The notes: a model not told the origin generated them from the letters alone. Counted from the stretch's first letter, positions 50,473-61,576 are shown. The stretch: DNA of 61,801 bases from an uncultured Verrucomicrobiota bacterium (GCA_903842505.1 CAIMMI010000350.1:1-61801), one strand, 5' to 3'. A program made the numbers and translations.

Positions 50473-51219
50473 TCAGACCGAACCCTCGGTGGGAATCGAA
50501 AGGGTCGCGAACGGGTTTTGTCCCAAGCCGTTCTCGTTCTCGGCAGCGTTGGTCGCCACCCGAACCGGGGCCGGATCCGCCGGGGCCTCAGCAACCACGA
50601 CGGCCGGGCGCTCCACGGCACTCTTCGAAGGCGTCGGAGGAGCCTCGACGACTTCCTTCGGATTCTTGGCCCTCTTGTGCTTCGGGTGCGGGCTGATCAT
50701 GACGTTGATCGAACGCCCAATCAGCTTCGGCGGCGAATCCGGGTGCCCCCAAGGCTCAAGATCCTGCAGAAACTTGTTCACCACCTGCTTGCCGATTTCC
50801 GTGTGAGCCATCTCACGACCACGGAACCGCAAGGTGACCTTGAGCTTCATGTCCTCGCACAGGAACCCGATCGAATGCTCAAGCTTGATCCCCAGATCGT
50901 GCGGATCAATCCGCGCCGAAAGCTGCACCTCCTTCACGAGGTTCGCATGCTGGTGCTTCTTGGAGTCGCGCTCTTTCTTCGCCAACTCGTACTTGAACTT
51001 GCCGTAGTCCACCAACCGGCAAACAGGCGGAACCGCATTCGGAGCGATCTCCACCAAGTCGATTCCCTGAGCACGTGCGAGGTTCAGGGCCGAAGGCAAA
51101 TCCATCACCCCGGCCTGCTCCCCATCCTGTCCAATAACCCGAACCTCCCGGGCTCGTATCTTGCCGTTGACCCGGTGCAGGGGCTGCTGAGGCTGATGGC
51201 GACTGAACGGGCGGCTCAA
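50473..51219 (-). CDS. infC: Translation initiation factor IF-3
   Basis: 248 aa. IF-3 N-domain (RVIGQDGEQAGVMDLPSAL, DLVEIAPNAVPPVCRLVDYGKF) and C-domain (KEVQLSARIDPHDLGIKL, VTLRFRGREMAHTEIGKQV). The last 70 residues are a Pro/Ala-rich extension beyond the usual 175 aa, as often seen in this superphylum. The start is TTG 51219 with a perfect GGAGG 7 bases upstream. A weak start codon is expected for infC, since IF-3 disfavours such codons and can so limit its own synthesis, as with AUU in E. coli. No rpmI or rplT follows. Confidence 0.95.
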   Translation of the reverse strand: MSRPFSRHQPQQPLHRVNGKIRAREVRVIGQDGEQAGVMDLPSALNLARAQGIDLVEIAPNAVPPVCRLVDYGKFKYELAKKERDSKKHQHANLVKEVQLSARIDPHDLGIKLEHSIGFLCEDMKLKVTLRFRGREMAHTEIGKQVVNKFLQDLEPWGHPDSPPKLIGRSINVMISPHPKHKRAKNPKEVVEAPPTPSKSAVERPAVVVAEAPADPAPVRVATNAAENENGLGQNPFATLSIPTEGSV

Positions 51220-51226
51220 GCGACCG

Positions 51227-51231
51227 CCTCC
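51227..51231 (-). promoter_or_regulatory. infC ribosome binding site deciding the TTG start
   Basis: CCTCC on the plus strand reads GGAGG on the minus strand, with 7 bases to TTG 51219. No ATG lies at a suitable distance, so this fixes a non-AUG start. Confidence 0.8.
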
Positions 51232-51338
51232 GGTTGGGGGTGAATCATGCGGGAATACAAAACACTTACTTACTCTTACAGACGGAGGACGGTATAGTGT
51301 TCCCGCGTCCGAAACCGCAAGTGAAAACTGGCCATTTC

Positions 51339-52145
51339 ATGATCCCAGCGCTCCGCGGCCCCTTGGCGATCCTCCTCACCTCCCTCTTCTGGCTGCGCTT
51401 TGCCTTCGCCGATTTCACCCCAGCCGAGCGTTCCCGCTTCGAATCCGCCTTCCTCCTGGCCCAGACCAACCACCTCGCCGCCACCCACCAATACCCACCC
51501 GCCTGGCAACTCGCCCTCGCCGCCTTCGATTGGGCCGATTCCCAGACCAACGACCGCGATCGCGCCCGCATCGCCCAGATCGGCATCGACGCCTGTCACG
51601 CCGCCCTGGCTCTCCAGACCAATGGCGCCGAGGCCCACTACTTCCTCGCCCTCAACCTCGGTCAAGTGGCCCAGACCAAGACCCTGGGCGCCCTCCGAAT
51701 CGTCCCCCGCATCGAACAGGCCTTCCTCAACGCCCTCGCCTCCGACCCCTCCGTGGACAACGCCGGCCCCGATCGAGGCCTCGGACTCCTCTACTTCGAG
51801 GCTCCCGGTTGGCCCACCAGCGTCGGCAACCGCACCAAGGCCCGCAAACACCTGCTCCGCGCCGTCGAACTCGCCCCCCTCCACCCCGGCAACCGCCTCG
51901 CCCTGGCCGAAGCCCTTCTGGCATGGCGCGAACGGCCTGCCGCACGCGAACAACTCGACGCCCTGGACCGGGACTGGCCCGCCAACCGCCTGCGACTCGC
52001 GGATCCGAAATGGGATGCCGACTGGCGCGTGTGGCTCAACCGCCGCAATGCCCTCGCCGCCCGGTTCAAGCTCCAGGCAATCACCCTCGATCCTCCGCTC
52101 CCATCCACCCGCACCACCAACTCCCTTCCCCATCCTTCCCCATAA
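51339..52145 (+). CDS. Secreted or lipid-envelope helical-repeat (TPR-like) protein
   Basis: 268 aa from ATG 51339, which begins a signal peptide (LRGPLAILLTSLFWLRFAFA); an upstream TTG at 51234 would add an unlikely leader. The body is TPR-like (AEAHYFLALNLGQVAQ, RKHLLRAVELAPLHPGNRLALAEALL), with an EQAFLNALASDPSVDNAGPDRGLG stretch similar to TatT-family proteins. Partners unknown. It is divergent from infC. Confidence 0.7.
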   Translation: MIPALRGPLAILLTSLFWLRFAFADFTPAERSRFESAFLLAQTNHLAATHQYPPAWQLALAAFDWADSQTNDRDRARIAQIGIDACHAALALQTNGAEAHYFLALNLGQVAQTKTLGALRIVPRIEQAFLNALASDPSVDNAGPDRGLGLLYFEAPGWPTSVGNRTKARKHLLRAVELAPLHPGNRLALAEALLAWRERPAAREQLDALDRDWPANRLRLADPKWDADWRVWLNRRNALAARFKLQAITLDPPLPSTRTTNSLPHPSP

Positions 52146-52232
52146 CAGCGGACGTCAGGACGCTATCCTTCCATGCCCCCGTCATTCGCCTTGTGACTCA
52201 GCTCCCGGCCCCGTAGGAAAGGCACTTCAGTC

Positions 52233-53255
52233 GTGACCGATACCGCTCCCAGCTCCAGCGCCGCGGAACTCCTCCGCCGAAGCCTCGCCCGAGGTCGCCT
52301 CGGGCATGCCTATCTGTTCCAGGGCGATGACCTCGACAGCCTGGAGGGCGCCGCCACAGACCTTGCGCAGACGCTCCTGTGCGAATCCCCGCTCGAACGG
52401 GGCCACGAAGGACAATCGCTCCGCCCCTGCGGCCAGTGCAGCCAGTGCCGGCGCGTCCTGCATCGAACCCACCCGGACGTCACCTGGGTGCATCCGGAAT
52501 CCAAGATGCGGCAGATCGTTGCCACCCAGGCTCGAGAGGTCACCCGCATCCTGGGCCTCCGCCCCTCGGAAGCCCCCCGCAAGATTGCCGTGTTCGTCGG
52601 GGCGGACCGCCTCAATTCCGGCGCGTCCAACGCCTTCCTCAAGACCCTGGAGGAACCGCCCGCCGGTTCCATCATCCTGCTCCTCACAACCGAGCCAGGC
52701 CGCGTCCTGGAAACAATCCTGTCGCGCTGTCTCCGCCTCAGCTTCGGCACTTCGGGCATCCGGATCGCGGAACCCGTCCGCGCCTGGCTTCGCACCTTTG
52801 CCGAGGCAGCCCGCGGCAAGTCCGGGACGCTTCTGGCCCGCTACCGACTCCTGGGACAATTGCTCCAGACCCTCGCCGAAGCCCGCGCCAACATCGAATC
52901 CACCCTCTCAGCCGATTCCCCCCTGGCACGCTACGGCGATGCGTCCCCGGAACAGAAAGACCACTGGGAACGCGAACTCACCGCCGCCATCGAAGCCGAA
53001 TACCGTCGCCACCGCTCCGAATACCTCATCGGCCTCCACACCTGGCTTCGCGACGTCTGGCTCGTCCAACTCGGCTCGCCGGGCGAACTCTTCCTTCCCG
53101 ATCTGCAGCCCGCATCCGCCGAGATCGCTGCGCGTCTGACCCCTCAGGACGCCCGCCTCAACCTCGAAGCCTGGGAATCCACCCAGCGACTCCTCCACAC
53201 CAATGTTCAGGAAGCGCTCGCACTCGAAGTCGGCCTCCTGAAGCTCCGCCTGTGA
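52233..53255 (+). CDS. holB: DNA polymerase III delta-prime subunit
   Basis: 340 aa from GTG 52233, with AGGAAAGG upstream. A clamp-loader subunit: RGRLGHAYLFQGD at the start, the zinc-finger cysteines CGQCSQC, then ASNAFLKTLEEPPAGSIILLLTTEP, the delta-prime sensor and arginine region. Delta-prime lacks a working Walker A, as seen here (FQGDDLDSLEGA). The stop overlaps the ligase start (GTGA at 53252-53255). Confidence 0.92.
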   Translation: MTDTAPSSSAAELLRRSLARGRLGHAYLFQGDDLDSLEGAATDLAQTLLCESPLERGHEGQSLRPCGQCSQCRRVLHRTHPDVTWVHPESKMRQIVATQAREVTRILGLRPSEAPRKIAVFVGADRLNSGASNAFLKTLEEPPAGSIILLLTTEPGRVLETILSRCLRLSFGTSGIRIAEPVRAWLRTFAEAARGKSGTLLARYRLLGQLLQTLAEARANIESTLSADSPLARYGDASPEQKDHWERELTAAIEAEYRRHRSEYLIGLHTWLRDVWLVQLGSPGELFLPDLQPASAEIAARLTPQDARLNLEAWESTQRLLHTNVQEALALEVGLLKLRL

Positions 53256-54691
53256 CGCCGCCCCCCCCAGCCCGACTCGAAAACCCGTCCGGCTCCCCGC
53301 TGCCCGCGCTCTTTCTGGGCAGTCTCCTCGGACTATCCATCCTCAAGCTCGGCAATCCGATAATCCTTGAGGAGCAGATCGGTCAACCCACCGGACTTTC
53401 CGAGTGGCTCTCCCGACCCTGGCCTACCCGCACCGGCCTATTCCTCCTTCCCCTCGTCGCCGCCTCGATCCTCTTCCTCACCCCTTGGCGCCAACGCCTG
53501 ACATCCGCCCGTCTGCCCGCCTGGATCTGGATTGCCTTGGCCGGGTGGCTCGGCTGGCAGGTCCTGAGCTCCGCTCAGTCCGTCGATCCGAAGCTGACCC
53601 AACTCACGCTCCCTCACCTGCTCAGCATCGCCGTCTGCTTCACCGGCGGTGTCATCCTGGGAGCCGGCCACTGGAAACCCCTCCTCCTCGGAATCGGCGC
53701 CGGCGCCTGCCTCTGCTGGCTACAGGCCTTCAATCAGCGCACCTTCGAATTCCGCAACGCCCGCGAAGCCCTCGTCTTCGGGCAGCAGTCCGGTTGGACG
53801 AACATCTCCCCCGCGGAACTCTCCGAACTCCGCATCTCGGGGCTTGTCATCCAGACCAACGGACTCGACATCGCCAACCCGGCCATCCTCGACAAACTCC
53901 AACGAGCCCGCGTCCACGGTTCCCTCGTCTACCCCAACGCTCTCGCCGGTCTCGTCCTCCTCGTGCTCCCGGTCCTGGCCGTCGACCTCGGGTCCACCCG
54001 CTCCCGCCTACGCCCTATCCTCTTCTACGGAATCCTTCTCCTCCTCGGCGCTCTCGGCCTGGCCAGCCTGGTCTGGTCCGGATCCCGATCCGGCTGGATC
54101 ATCGCCGTCGCGATGGCTGCAACCGCCGTCCTCCTTCACCCCAGCCTCCGCCGATTCCGACTCCCCATCGCCCTCTCCGTCCTGGTCCTCGGTGCCGGTG
54201 CCTTCGGCCTGCGCAACCGAGACTACTTCAAAAAGGGCGCGACGTCCGTGTCCGCCCGATTCGACTATTGGAAGGCCGCGCTCCAGAACACGGCCAACCA
54301 TCCCATCCTCGGATCAGGCCCCGGAACCTTCATGCGCCCGTATGCCCGCCTGAAAGCTCCCGAGGCCGAGATGGCCCGACTCGTCCACAACGACTACCTC
54401 CAGCAGTTCACCGACTCCGGCGTCCCCGGGGGACTCGCCTATCTGGTCTGGGTGCTCGGCAGCCTGGGCCTCGCGTGGGGTCGCCTCCGCTCCACTTCGC
54501 ACCCCGTCCTGACCACTGCGCTGCTGCTCGGCGTCTCCGCCTGGCTCGTCCAGGGACTCAGCGAGTTCAGCCTCTACGTCCCGCCCCTCGCCTGGACCGC
54601 GTTCACACTCCTCGGCGTCAGCCTGGGCCTTCCCCGGCTTTCTCCGTCGACTCCCCCCTCTCCCCAGCCCAACTTTCCCAACCGACCATGA
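53252..54691 (+). CDS. O-antigen ligase/polymerase family membrane protein
   Basis: 479 aa from GTG 53252, overlapping the holB stop by four bases. About 10-12 membrane helices and the Wzy/WaaL-type loop with [25 protein letters not shown], where the conserved H-P-x-x-G-x-G is visible. It probably joins or polymerises a surface polysaccharide. Its stop overlaps the aroQ start (ATGA at 54688-54691), so holB, ligase and aroQ are translationally coupled. Confidence 0.88.
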   Translation: MTPPPPARLENPSGSPLPALFLGSLLGLSILKLGNPIILEEQIGQPTGLSEWLSRPWPTRTGLFLLPLVAASILFLTPWRQRLTSARLPAWIWIALAGWLGWQVLSSAQSVDPKLTQLTLPHLLSIAVCFTGGVILGAGHWKPLLLGIGAGACLCWLQAFNQRTFEFRNAREALVFGQQSGWTNISPAELSELRISGLVIQTNGLDIANPAILDKLQRARVHGSLVYPNALAGLVLLVLPVLAVDLGSTRSRLRPILFYGILLLLGALGLASLVWSGSRSGWIIAVAMAATAVLLHPSLRRFRLPIALSVLVLGAGAFGLRNRDYFKKGATSVSARFDYWKAALQNTANHPILGSGPGTFMRPYARLKAPEAEMARLVHNDYLQQFTDSGVPGGLAYLVWVLGSLGLAWGRLRSTSHPVLTTALLLGVSAWLVQGLSEFSLYVPPLAWTAFTLLGVSLGLPRLSPSTPPSPQPNFPNRP

Positions 54692-55125
54692 AGGTACTCT
54701 TCCTGAACGGACCGAACCTCAATCTCCTCGGTACCCGCCAACCCGAAGTCTACGGACGCCACACGCTCGCGGACATCGAACGCCTCGTCCGGGCCCGCGC
54801 AGCCGAACTCCACGCCGAAGTCGACTTCCGCCAGTCCAATCACGAGGGCGAACTCGTCTCCTGGATCCAGGACGCCCGCGGCCGCTTCGACGCCATTGTC
54901 CTCAACGCCGCCGCCTACACCCACACCAGCGTCGCGCTCCGGGACGCCCTCTCAGCCGTGGCCATTCCCACCATCGAAATCCACCTCTCCAACATCCACG
55001 CCCGGGAGGAATTCAGGCACCGGTCCCTCATCGCCGCCGTCTGCCGCGGACAAATCTCTGGCTTCGGAATCCAGAGCTATTTGCTGGGACTGCAAGCAGC
55101 CGTTACCAGTAAAGAGCCGTCGTAA
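54688..55125 (+). CDS. aroQ: Type II 3-dehydroquinate dehydratase
   Basis: 145 aa, the usual size. It turns 3-dehydroquinate into 3-dehydroshikimate in the shikimate pathway. Motifs: [17 protein letters not shown] with the catalytic tyrosine, [29 protein letters not shown] and the [13 protein letters not shown] histidine. It starts within the ligase stop. Placement before accB-accC is a widely conserved order. Confidence 0.95.
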   Translation: MKVLFLNGPNLNLLGTRQPEVYGRHTLADIERLVRARAAELHAEVDFRQSNHEGELVSWIQDARGRFDAIVLNAAAYTHTSVALRDALSAVAIPTIEIHLSNIHAREEFRHRSLIAAVCRGQISGFGIQSYLLGLQAAVTSKEPS

Positions 55126-55182
55126 AGCCAATAAAAACCCCGGGTTGACGCAAGATTTCACACACCTTCCCAGAGTGGAACC

Positions 55183-55212
55183 TTGACGCCCACCCGCCCG
55201 CATCCCTAGGTT
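55183..55212 (+). promoter_or_regulatory. Possible accB promoter and leader hairpin
   Basis: TTGACG at 55183-55188, 18 bases, then TAGGTT at 55207-55212. A second TTGACG lies at 55145. The roughly 110-base leader holds a hairpin at 55291-55310 (CCCGCG/CGCGGG, loop tgcctttg) just before the GGAG ribosome binding site at 55317. The hairpin may affect translation. Confidence 0.4.
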
Positions 55213-55327
55213 GCGCCCACCTGAAGTCGGGCCGCGGAAGCAATCTTTGATGGTGCTGTCCGGTTCGCCTCGGGTTGAGTGACATTAACTCCCGCGTGCC
55301 TTTGCGCGGGTTCCTTGGAGTAGCGCT

Positions 55328-55795
55328 GTGGACCTGAAAGAGATCAAGGCGATCATCGACTTGATGAAAAAGAACTCCCTCTCGGAGTTCGAACTGGAGC
55401 AGAAGGAATTCAAAATCAAACTGAAGCGTGGCACCGGTGTGCCTCACGACGGCGAGGATCCTTCCTACTATGCCAGACCTGCCATGGCCGTGCCCATGGC
55501 TCATGCGGCCCTGACAGCGGCGCCCGCCCCGGCCGCTCCCAGCGCTCCCGTCAATGAGACCGAGGTGAAGTCCCCCATGATCGGGACCTTCTACCGTTCC
55601 CCGGCTCCCGATGCCGCTCCCTACGTCGACGTCGGCGTCGAAGTCGGCCCGGACACCGTGGTCTGCATCATCGAAGCCATGAAGGTCATGAACGAAATCA
55701 AGGCCGAGTGCCGCGGTGTCATCACCGCCATCCTGGCTGAGGGTGCGAAGCCCGTGGAATTCGGTCAGGCCCTCTTCAGGATCCGCCCACTTTGA
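55328..55795 (+). CDS. accB: Acetyl-CoA carboxylase biotin carboxyl carrier protein
   Basis: 155 aa from GTG 55328 (GGAG 7 bases upstream). N-terminal helix region, an Ala/Pro linker ([15 protein letters not shown]), then the biotinyl domain with EAMKVMNE; Lys119 carries biotin. It works with AccC and the carboxyltransferase in the first step of fatty-acid synthesis. AccC follows by 50 bases. Confidence 0.95.
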   Translation: MDLKEIKAIIDLMKKNSLSEFELEQKEFKIKLKRGTGVPHDGEDPSYYARPAMAVPMAHAALTAAPAPAAPSAPVNETEVKSPMIGTFYRSPAPDAAPYVDVGVEVGPDTVVCIIEAMKVMNEIKAECRGVITAILAEGAKPVEFGQALFRIRPL

Positions 55796-55845
55796 TCCGC
55801 CCCTTCTCGAAGTCCCCAGCTCGTCGCGTCCATCCCTCTCCCACC

Positions 55846-57231
<1,386 letters not shown>

Positions 57232-57249
57232 GCCGCCCCTTGGTTGAAG

Positions 57250-57303
57250 GCCGGGTGCCCTCACCCGGCGTGGATCGTGAACCGCTGCGTGGGGGCACGC
57301 AGC
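57250..57303. repeat. Two-hairpin intergenic repeat, copy 2 (inverted)
   Basis: Hairpin A at 57250-57269 has stem GCCGGGTG/CACCCGGC with loop CCCT. Hairpin B at 57284-57303 has stem GCTGCGTG/CACGCAGC with loop GGGG, perfectly paired. Reversed, it aligns with copy 3 across the spacer (ggttcacgatccac) and the flanks. The rest of the 57232-57451 gap shows no gene. Confidence 0.78.
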
Positions 57304-57451
57304 CTACAAAACGGCGTTGCAGCCGGTAGCCCGGGGTGCGAAGCAACCCCGGTAGGGGTTGTAGCCGGCGGGCTCTACCTCACTCCCCCGCCTCCAGCAT
57401 TGACTCGTCCCCCACTTGCCCCGAGGGATAGGGCTCGGTTCGCAAACGACT

Positions 57452-59824
57452 ATGCAAACGGGGCGTTGGATCATCGCGGTGGGCATCTTCCTTCTCGGAA
57501 CGGCTTCCGGCTGGGGCATCTCGCGTCTCGACCGTCCGGCGCCCGCCACCCCGACATCCGGGACCCAGTCCGCGATCCCGACAGCCTCACAATCCACCCA
57601 AATCACCCCAGCGGATCAACCCGCTCACGCCTCTGCCAGCGTCCGGGCATTCTCCGGCGACTGGTCGCGGGATCTCTCCGCCATCGCCGCCATCACGGAT
57701 CCCCTCGCCAGCGCCGAAGCGGCGCGCGCCCTGGCCGACACGGTTCCCCTTTCCCAACTTCCCCGATTGCTGGAACGGGTCGACCAACTCCTCATCGGCG
57801 ACACCCACTCCGCCTTTCTGGAGCGGTTGTTCCATCGCGCCGCCCAGAGCCAACCGCTCGACGCCCTCCGCTGGCTGGATCGATACACGAACACCGAGCA
57901 CGAATGGGCGGTTCGTCAGACGATCTTCGATTCCTGGGCCGGGCACGATGCGGCGGCCGCCATCCGGTGGTTCGAGGCGTTGCCCCCTGGAATCACCCGG
58001 ACCCGGGCCGAATCCCCGATCGCCTCCGCACTGGGCAGGCGCGCGCCCCAATTGGGACTCGAACTTTACCGACGGCTCCCCCGCAACAGCCAGACCGTCG
58101 AGTTCGCGAACAATTTCTTCTCGGCTTGGGTGGAGTTCAATCCACCTGCTGCCGCCCAGGCGGCCTTCCCGTTGCTCACCTCTCCGCGCCATGCGGAAGT
58201 ACTGGGTAATCTGCTGGGAATCTGGGCCCGGCGCGCCCCCGACGACGCCGTTGCCTTCCTCGAGAAGCTTCCGTTGGACTCGCGTTCATCCGGGATCTGG
58301 ATCGGCCTTGTCACCACCCTCGCCGGACAGAATCCCAAAGTGGCCGCCGGACTCGCCCTGCGCGGGCAGTCCCCGGCCATCCGATCCCGCCTCGTTGAAA
58401 GCGTCGCTTACAACTGGGCCTCGCTCGATGCCGCGGCCGCCATCCAGTGGGCTGCAACCCTGAACGACTCCTCGCTGCGCAAACTGGCTCTCGACGCAGC
58501 CTTCAATCAGGCCGCCGAGATGGATGCCCGTGCGGCTCTCGAACTCGCCTCACGCCTCCAACTCAAGCTGTCCGACGACGTTTACGGCACCCTCGCCGGT
58601 GACTTCGCCAACCGTCCCAACGACGCAATCCAGTGGATTGACTCGCTGCCCACCGCAACGGCGCGATCCTCGGCCTTCGGAGGTTTCATCCAAAAGCTCG
58701 CGGAGCAGAATCCTACGGCTGCGGCGGCCCTCGCGACCAACCTGCCTCCGGGCAATCGGCGCACCACGGCCATCTCCAGCGTTGCCTCCGTCCTCGCCTC
58801 CGGCGATCCATCGACCGCCATTGCCTGGGTTCAGTCCCTCGGCTCGCCCCAGGAAAAGGCCAATGCCACCCAATCCATGATCTGGGAGTTCTCCCAATCC
58901 GACCCGACCCGTGGCCTCGCCCTCATCGAAAGCCTCCCGGTGGGCCCCGCCCGAAACCAACTCTACGGAAGCCTCGCCAGCGGCTGGGTGGAACAGGACC
59001 TCGACGGTGCCGTCCAATGGCTCAAGGCCATCGAAGCCGGTCCTGCGCGCGACGCCGCCCTCGGTTCCATTGCCCTTCCCTGGGCCTCCGCCGATCCGGT
59101 CGCTGCCGCGGAGTTCGCTGCCACGCTCGCGCCCGGCGACGAAGCCAACTCCTTCCTCTCGAATGTCGCCAGTTCCTGGGCAGAACAGGATCCCAAGGCT
59201 GCCCTCGCCTGGGCCCAACGACTCGAATCCCCCGAGGCCGCCCGCTCCGCCATGGACAGCGTGGTCACCCAGTGGGCGGAGGATTCTCCCAAGGAGGCCA
59301 TGGAATTCGCCCGCACCCTGACCGATCCCGAGTCCCAGAAGGGTGCCGTTCTGGCCGTCATGAACTCCTGGTCCACCAGCAATCCCGAAGAGGCGGCCAA
59401 ATGGCTCGCCCAACTCCCCAACCCGGAACTCCGCGCCGAAGCCGCCAATTTCCTCGTCAACAACTGGGCCTCCAATGACCCCGTCGCCGCGGCGCGTTGG
59501 CTCGCCGATCAACCGGCCGAAGCCCGGTCGGACGAAGCCATCTCCGCCCTCGCCGGCAGTCTTGCCCAGTTCGAACCCGCCTCCGCCCTCCAATGGGCCG
59601 GAGCCATCCAGGACGCCGAGGCCCGACGTCAGGAAACAGTCCGACTCACCCTCGGCTGGATCTATAAATACCCCACCCAGGCTGCTGAATGGCTGGCCAA
59701 ATCCGGCCTCGACGCCGAAACACTTCAGGCCATCGAGGCCGGCCGTTCCGAGGCCTATACCCCTCCCAACAGGCCCACCTTTCAGATTCCCCGCCCCTAC
59801 CCGCGCAACATCCGCCCCTTCTGA
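57452..59824 (+). CDS. Membrane-anchored protein of about 20 helical repeats
   Basis: 790 aa from ATG 57452 (an in-frame TTG at 57416 has no ribosome binding site either). A single membrane/signal helix (RWIIAVGIFLLGTASGWGI), a Pro/Ser/Thr linker, then about 20 degenerate units of 33-36 residues. Each has the pattern W-A-x-x-[DN]-P-x-x-A-x-x-W/F-x-x-x-L-P (VASSWAEQDPKAALAWAQRLE, VMNSWSTSNPEEAAKWLAQLP). This is an alpha-solenoid of TPR/PPR-like helical pairs with no enzyme domain. I do not recognise a named family; it is probably a periplasmic scaffold. Confidence 0.8.
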   Translation: MQTGRWIIAVGIFLLGTASGWGISRLDRPAPATPTSGTQSAIPTASQSTQITPADQPAHASASVRAFSGDWSRDLSAIAAITDPLASAEAARALADTVPLSQLPRLLERVDQLLIGDTHSAFLERLFHRAAQSQPLDALRWLDRYTNTEHEWAVRQTIFDSWAGHDAAAAIRWFEALPPGITRTRAESPIASALGRRAPQLGLELYRRLPRNSQTVEFANNFFSAWVEFNPPAAAQAAFPLLTSPRHAEVLGNLLGIWARRAPDDAVAFLEKLPLDSRSSGIWIGLVTTLAGQNPKVAAGLALRGQSPAIRSRLVESVAYNWASLDAAAAIQWAATLNDSSLRKLALDAAFNQAAEMDARAALELASRLQLKLSDDVYGTLAGDFANRPNDAIQWIDSLPTATARSSAFGGFIQKLAEQNPTAAAALATNLPPGNRRTTAISSVASVLASGDPSTAIAWVQSLGSPQEKANATQSMIWEFSQSDPTRGLALIESLPVGPARNQLYGSLASGWVEQDLDGAVQWLKAIEAGPARDAALGSIALPWASADPVAAAEFAATLAPGDEANSFLSNVASSWAEQDPKAALAWAQRLESPEAARSAMDSVVTQWAEDSPKEAMEFARTLTDPESQKGAVLAVMNSWSTSNPEEAAKWLAQLPNPELRAEAANFLVNNWASNDPVAAARWLADQPAEARSDEAISALAGSLAQFEPASALQWAGAIQDAEARRQETVRLTLGWIYKYPTQAAEWLAKSGLDAETLQAIEAGRSEAYTPPNRPTFQIPRPYPRNIRPF

Positions 59825-59840
59825 ACCCATCGCCGGCCGG

Positions 59841-60401
59841 TCATGGAACTCCCACCACCACCCGGAGTTCGACCGTCGACTGACTGTCGTTCCGCTGCTG
59901 CCGTCCGATGCTGATCCGGTTGGTTTCCGGCTGGAGCGCCGCCGTCACGTACACGCTCAGGTTGGTCAGATGCCGGTTCTCGAACCGCACCCGGTGAACC
60001 CCGTCCAACCAAACCGGAACGCTCGCTTCCGCCTCCACCTGGATCGTGGCCGTGCCCAACCGAAGGCCGTCCCACTCGGGAAACCGGAAGGCCTTCAATT
60101 CCAACCTCCGTTCGACGCCATCGGTCTGAAGGCTCAATTGCTTCACCGCGTTCGTCGCGTAGGTAGCCGATTCAAGTTCGCTGACGCTCCCATTCCCATC
60201 GGCATCCACCACCTTCTCGAACCGTGCAGCCACCTCGGTCCCGGGCGTGATCGAGAGGAACACCCTCACCTGGTGCTCGCCGACGTCGATCAACGCGGCC
60301 TGGAGGCACTCGTCCTGCCGGTGCGCCGAGAGCGTCAGCACGCCCAACCCAAAGGTCAGGCAGGCAAGCCAACCAGCACGGAATCGCCCCGATGATCTCA
60401 C
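59841..60401 (-). CDS. Small exported protein with EF-hand-like motif
   Basis: 186 aa from GTG 60401, which overlaps the DUF3500 stop (GTGA), preferred over a long upstream extension that runs inside that gene. Signal peptide FRAGWLACLTFGLGVLTLSAH. A DADGNGSVSELE segment is a plausible Ca-binding EF-hand loop. Beta-rich region after it (RFPEWDGLRLGTATIQVEAEA). It may be the soluble part of a HupE/UreJ-like module; no membrane partner is in view. Confidence 0.72.
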   Translation of the reverse strand: MRSSGRFRAGWLACLTFGLGVLTLSAHRQDECLQAALIDVGEHQVRVFLSITPGTEVAARFEKVVDADGNGSVSELESATYATNAVKQLSLQTDGVERRLELKAFRFPEWDGLRLGTATIQVEAEASVPVWLDGVHRVRFENRHLTNLSVYVTAALQPETNRISIGRQQRNDSQSTVELRVVVGVP

Positions 60402-61465
60402 GGCTTCGCGAACTTCCGGCCGTAGTCGTTGGTCGGATCCCGGTAGATGGTGTGCGTGTGGTTCAGCGCGGAACCGCCAAGGTTCTGGGGCGCGTACTCG
60501 ATGTGAACCGTGGGTCCCTGGATCCGGAAGTAGGCCGCGCTGCCCGGGGTCGTCGGACCGCTCCACGCAAACCACGTATCCCCGAGGTTGGCCTCGATCT
60601 CCGCCATCTTCACCTTGGCTGCTGCATCGCTCGTGATGCCCACCCATTCGCGGATCACCGCGAGCAACTGCGCCTTCTGCGCCGCGTTGAAGGTCGAGAC
60701 CTTCACGCCTTCGGGCGCCAGCTGCTTCCCATCCCGGCCCGGCCCCAGGACAACGTCCCGGAACACCGACCCGATGATCGCGGCCTCGCGCTGGCTGGCA
60801 TCCAGGGCGTTGATCAACTCAAAAGCCTTGTCGTTCTCCGCGCCCAGGGGGCGGACTGTCTTTCCGTTGAGCGTGTACTTGGCCGGCTGCGCCGCCGTGT
60901 GACTCGGCGTCAGCACGGCCTGATCCGCCCCGAAGGTCAGGTTCAACGCGAGGTGATGTCCGCCGAACTGGAGCAGCCACGGCGTCTTCTCCGATGGCTT
61001 CCCCACGAACGAAAAGTAATACTCGTCCTCGCCGAAGATCAGGTTCGGCGGATTTCCCCCGCCCTGCTTCAAGACCTCCTCCGCCGTCACGATCTCCGTC
61101 GCCTTCCGGTAACCCATCGGGCTCGTCGCCGCCTCCAGCACCGCCATCGCCGCCTTCCGCTGCTCCGGCTTCAGGTCGCCGACCTTCAGCCCCTTCCGCT
61201 TGAACATCGGTGTCGGCAGATTCGACCACCGGGCCCGCTGCGCTTCATCCGTGAACTCGAACAGCACCGCCGCCCGCTCGGACTCCGATAGCGTCGCCAG
61301 GAACGCGTCCGCCGCCTTCACCGCCCGCGCATTGGCCCGGGCCACTTCCGCCCGGTCCGCTGTAGACACCCCCGGCACAACCGCATCCAGCGCCTGCGCG
61401 CCGGGCATCTGCAACAGCACCGCTCCCGCCAGGGCCACGGCAATTCGAAGGGCTCGCTTGGACAT
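60398..61465 (-). CDS. DUF3500 family exported protein
   Basis: 355 aa from ATG 61465, with signal peptide RIAVALAGAVLLQMPGAQA. It matches DUF3500: AFLATLSESERAAVLFEFTDEAQRARWSNLP, EDEYYFSFVGKPS, WLLQFGGHHLALNLTF and the end HTHTIYRDPTNDYG. The conserved histidines suggest a metal site, but no activity is known. Translationally coupled to the EF-hand-like gene downstream. Confidence 0.88.
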   Translation of the reverse strand: MSKRALRIAVALAGAVLLQMPGAQALDAVVPGVSTADRAEVARANARAVKAADAFLATLSESERAAVLFEFTDEAQRARWSNLPTPMFKRKGLKVGDLKPEQRKAAMAVLEAATSPMGYRKATEIVTAEEVLKQGGGNPPNLIFGEDEYYFSFVGKPSEKTPWLLQFGGHHLALNLTFGADQAVLTPSHTAAQPAKYTLNGKTVRPLGAENDKAFELINALDASQREAAIIGSVFRDVVLGPGRDGKQLAPEGVKVSTFNAAQKAQLLAVIREWVGITSDAAAKVKMAEIEANLGDTWFAWSGPTTPGSAAYFRIQGPTVHIEYAPQNLGGSALNHTHTIYRDPTNDYGRKFAKP

Positions 61466-61576
61466 CTTGCTTCTGGAGTACCCGCTCCAGCATCCGCTGT
61501 CGACTTCCTGAAATCAAATGCTCACGCCCTGACAAAGGGGCAGGTAGCCAGGTAACGAGGCAGGGCGGGTTTGTAG

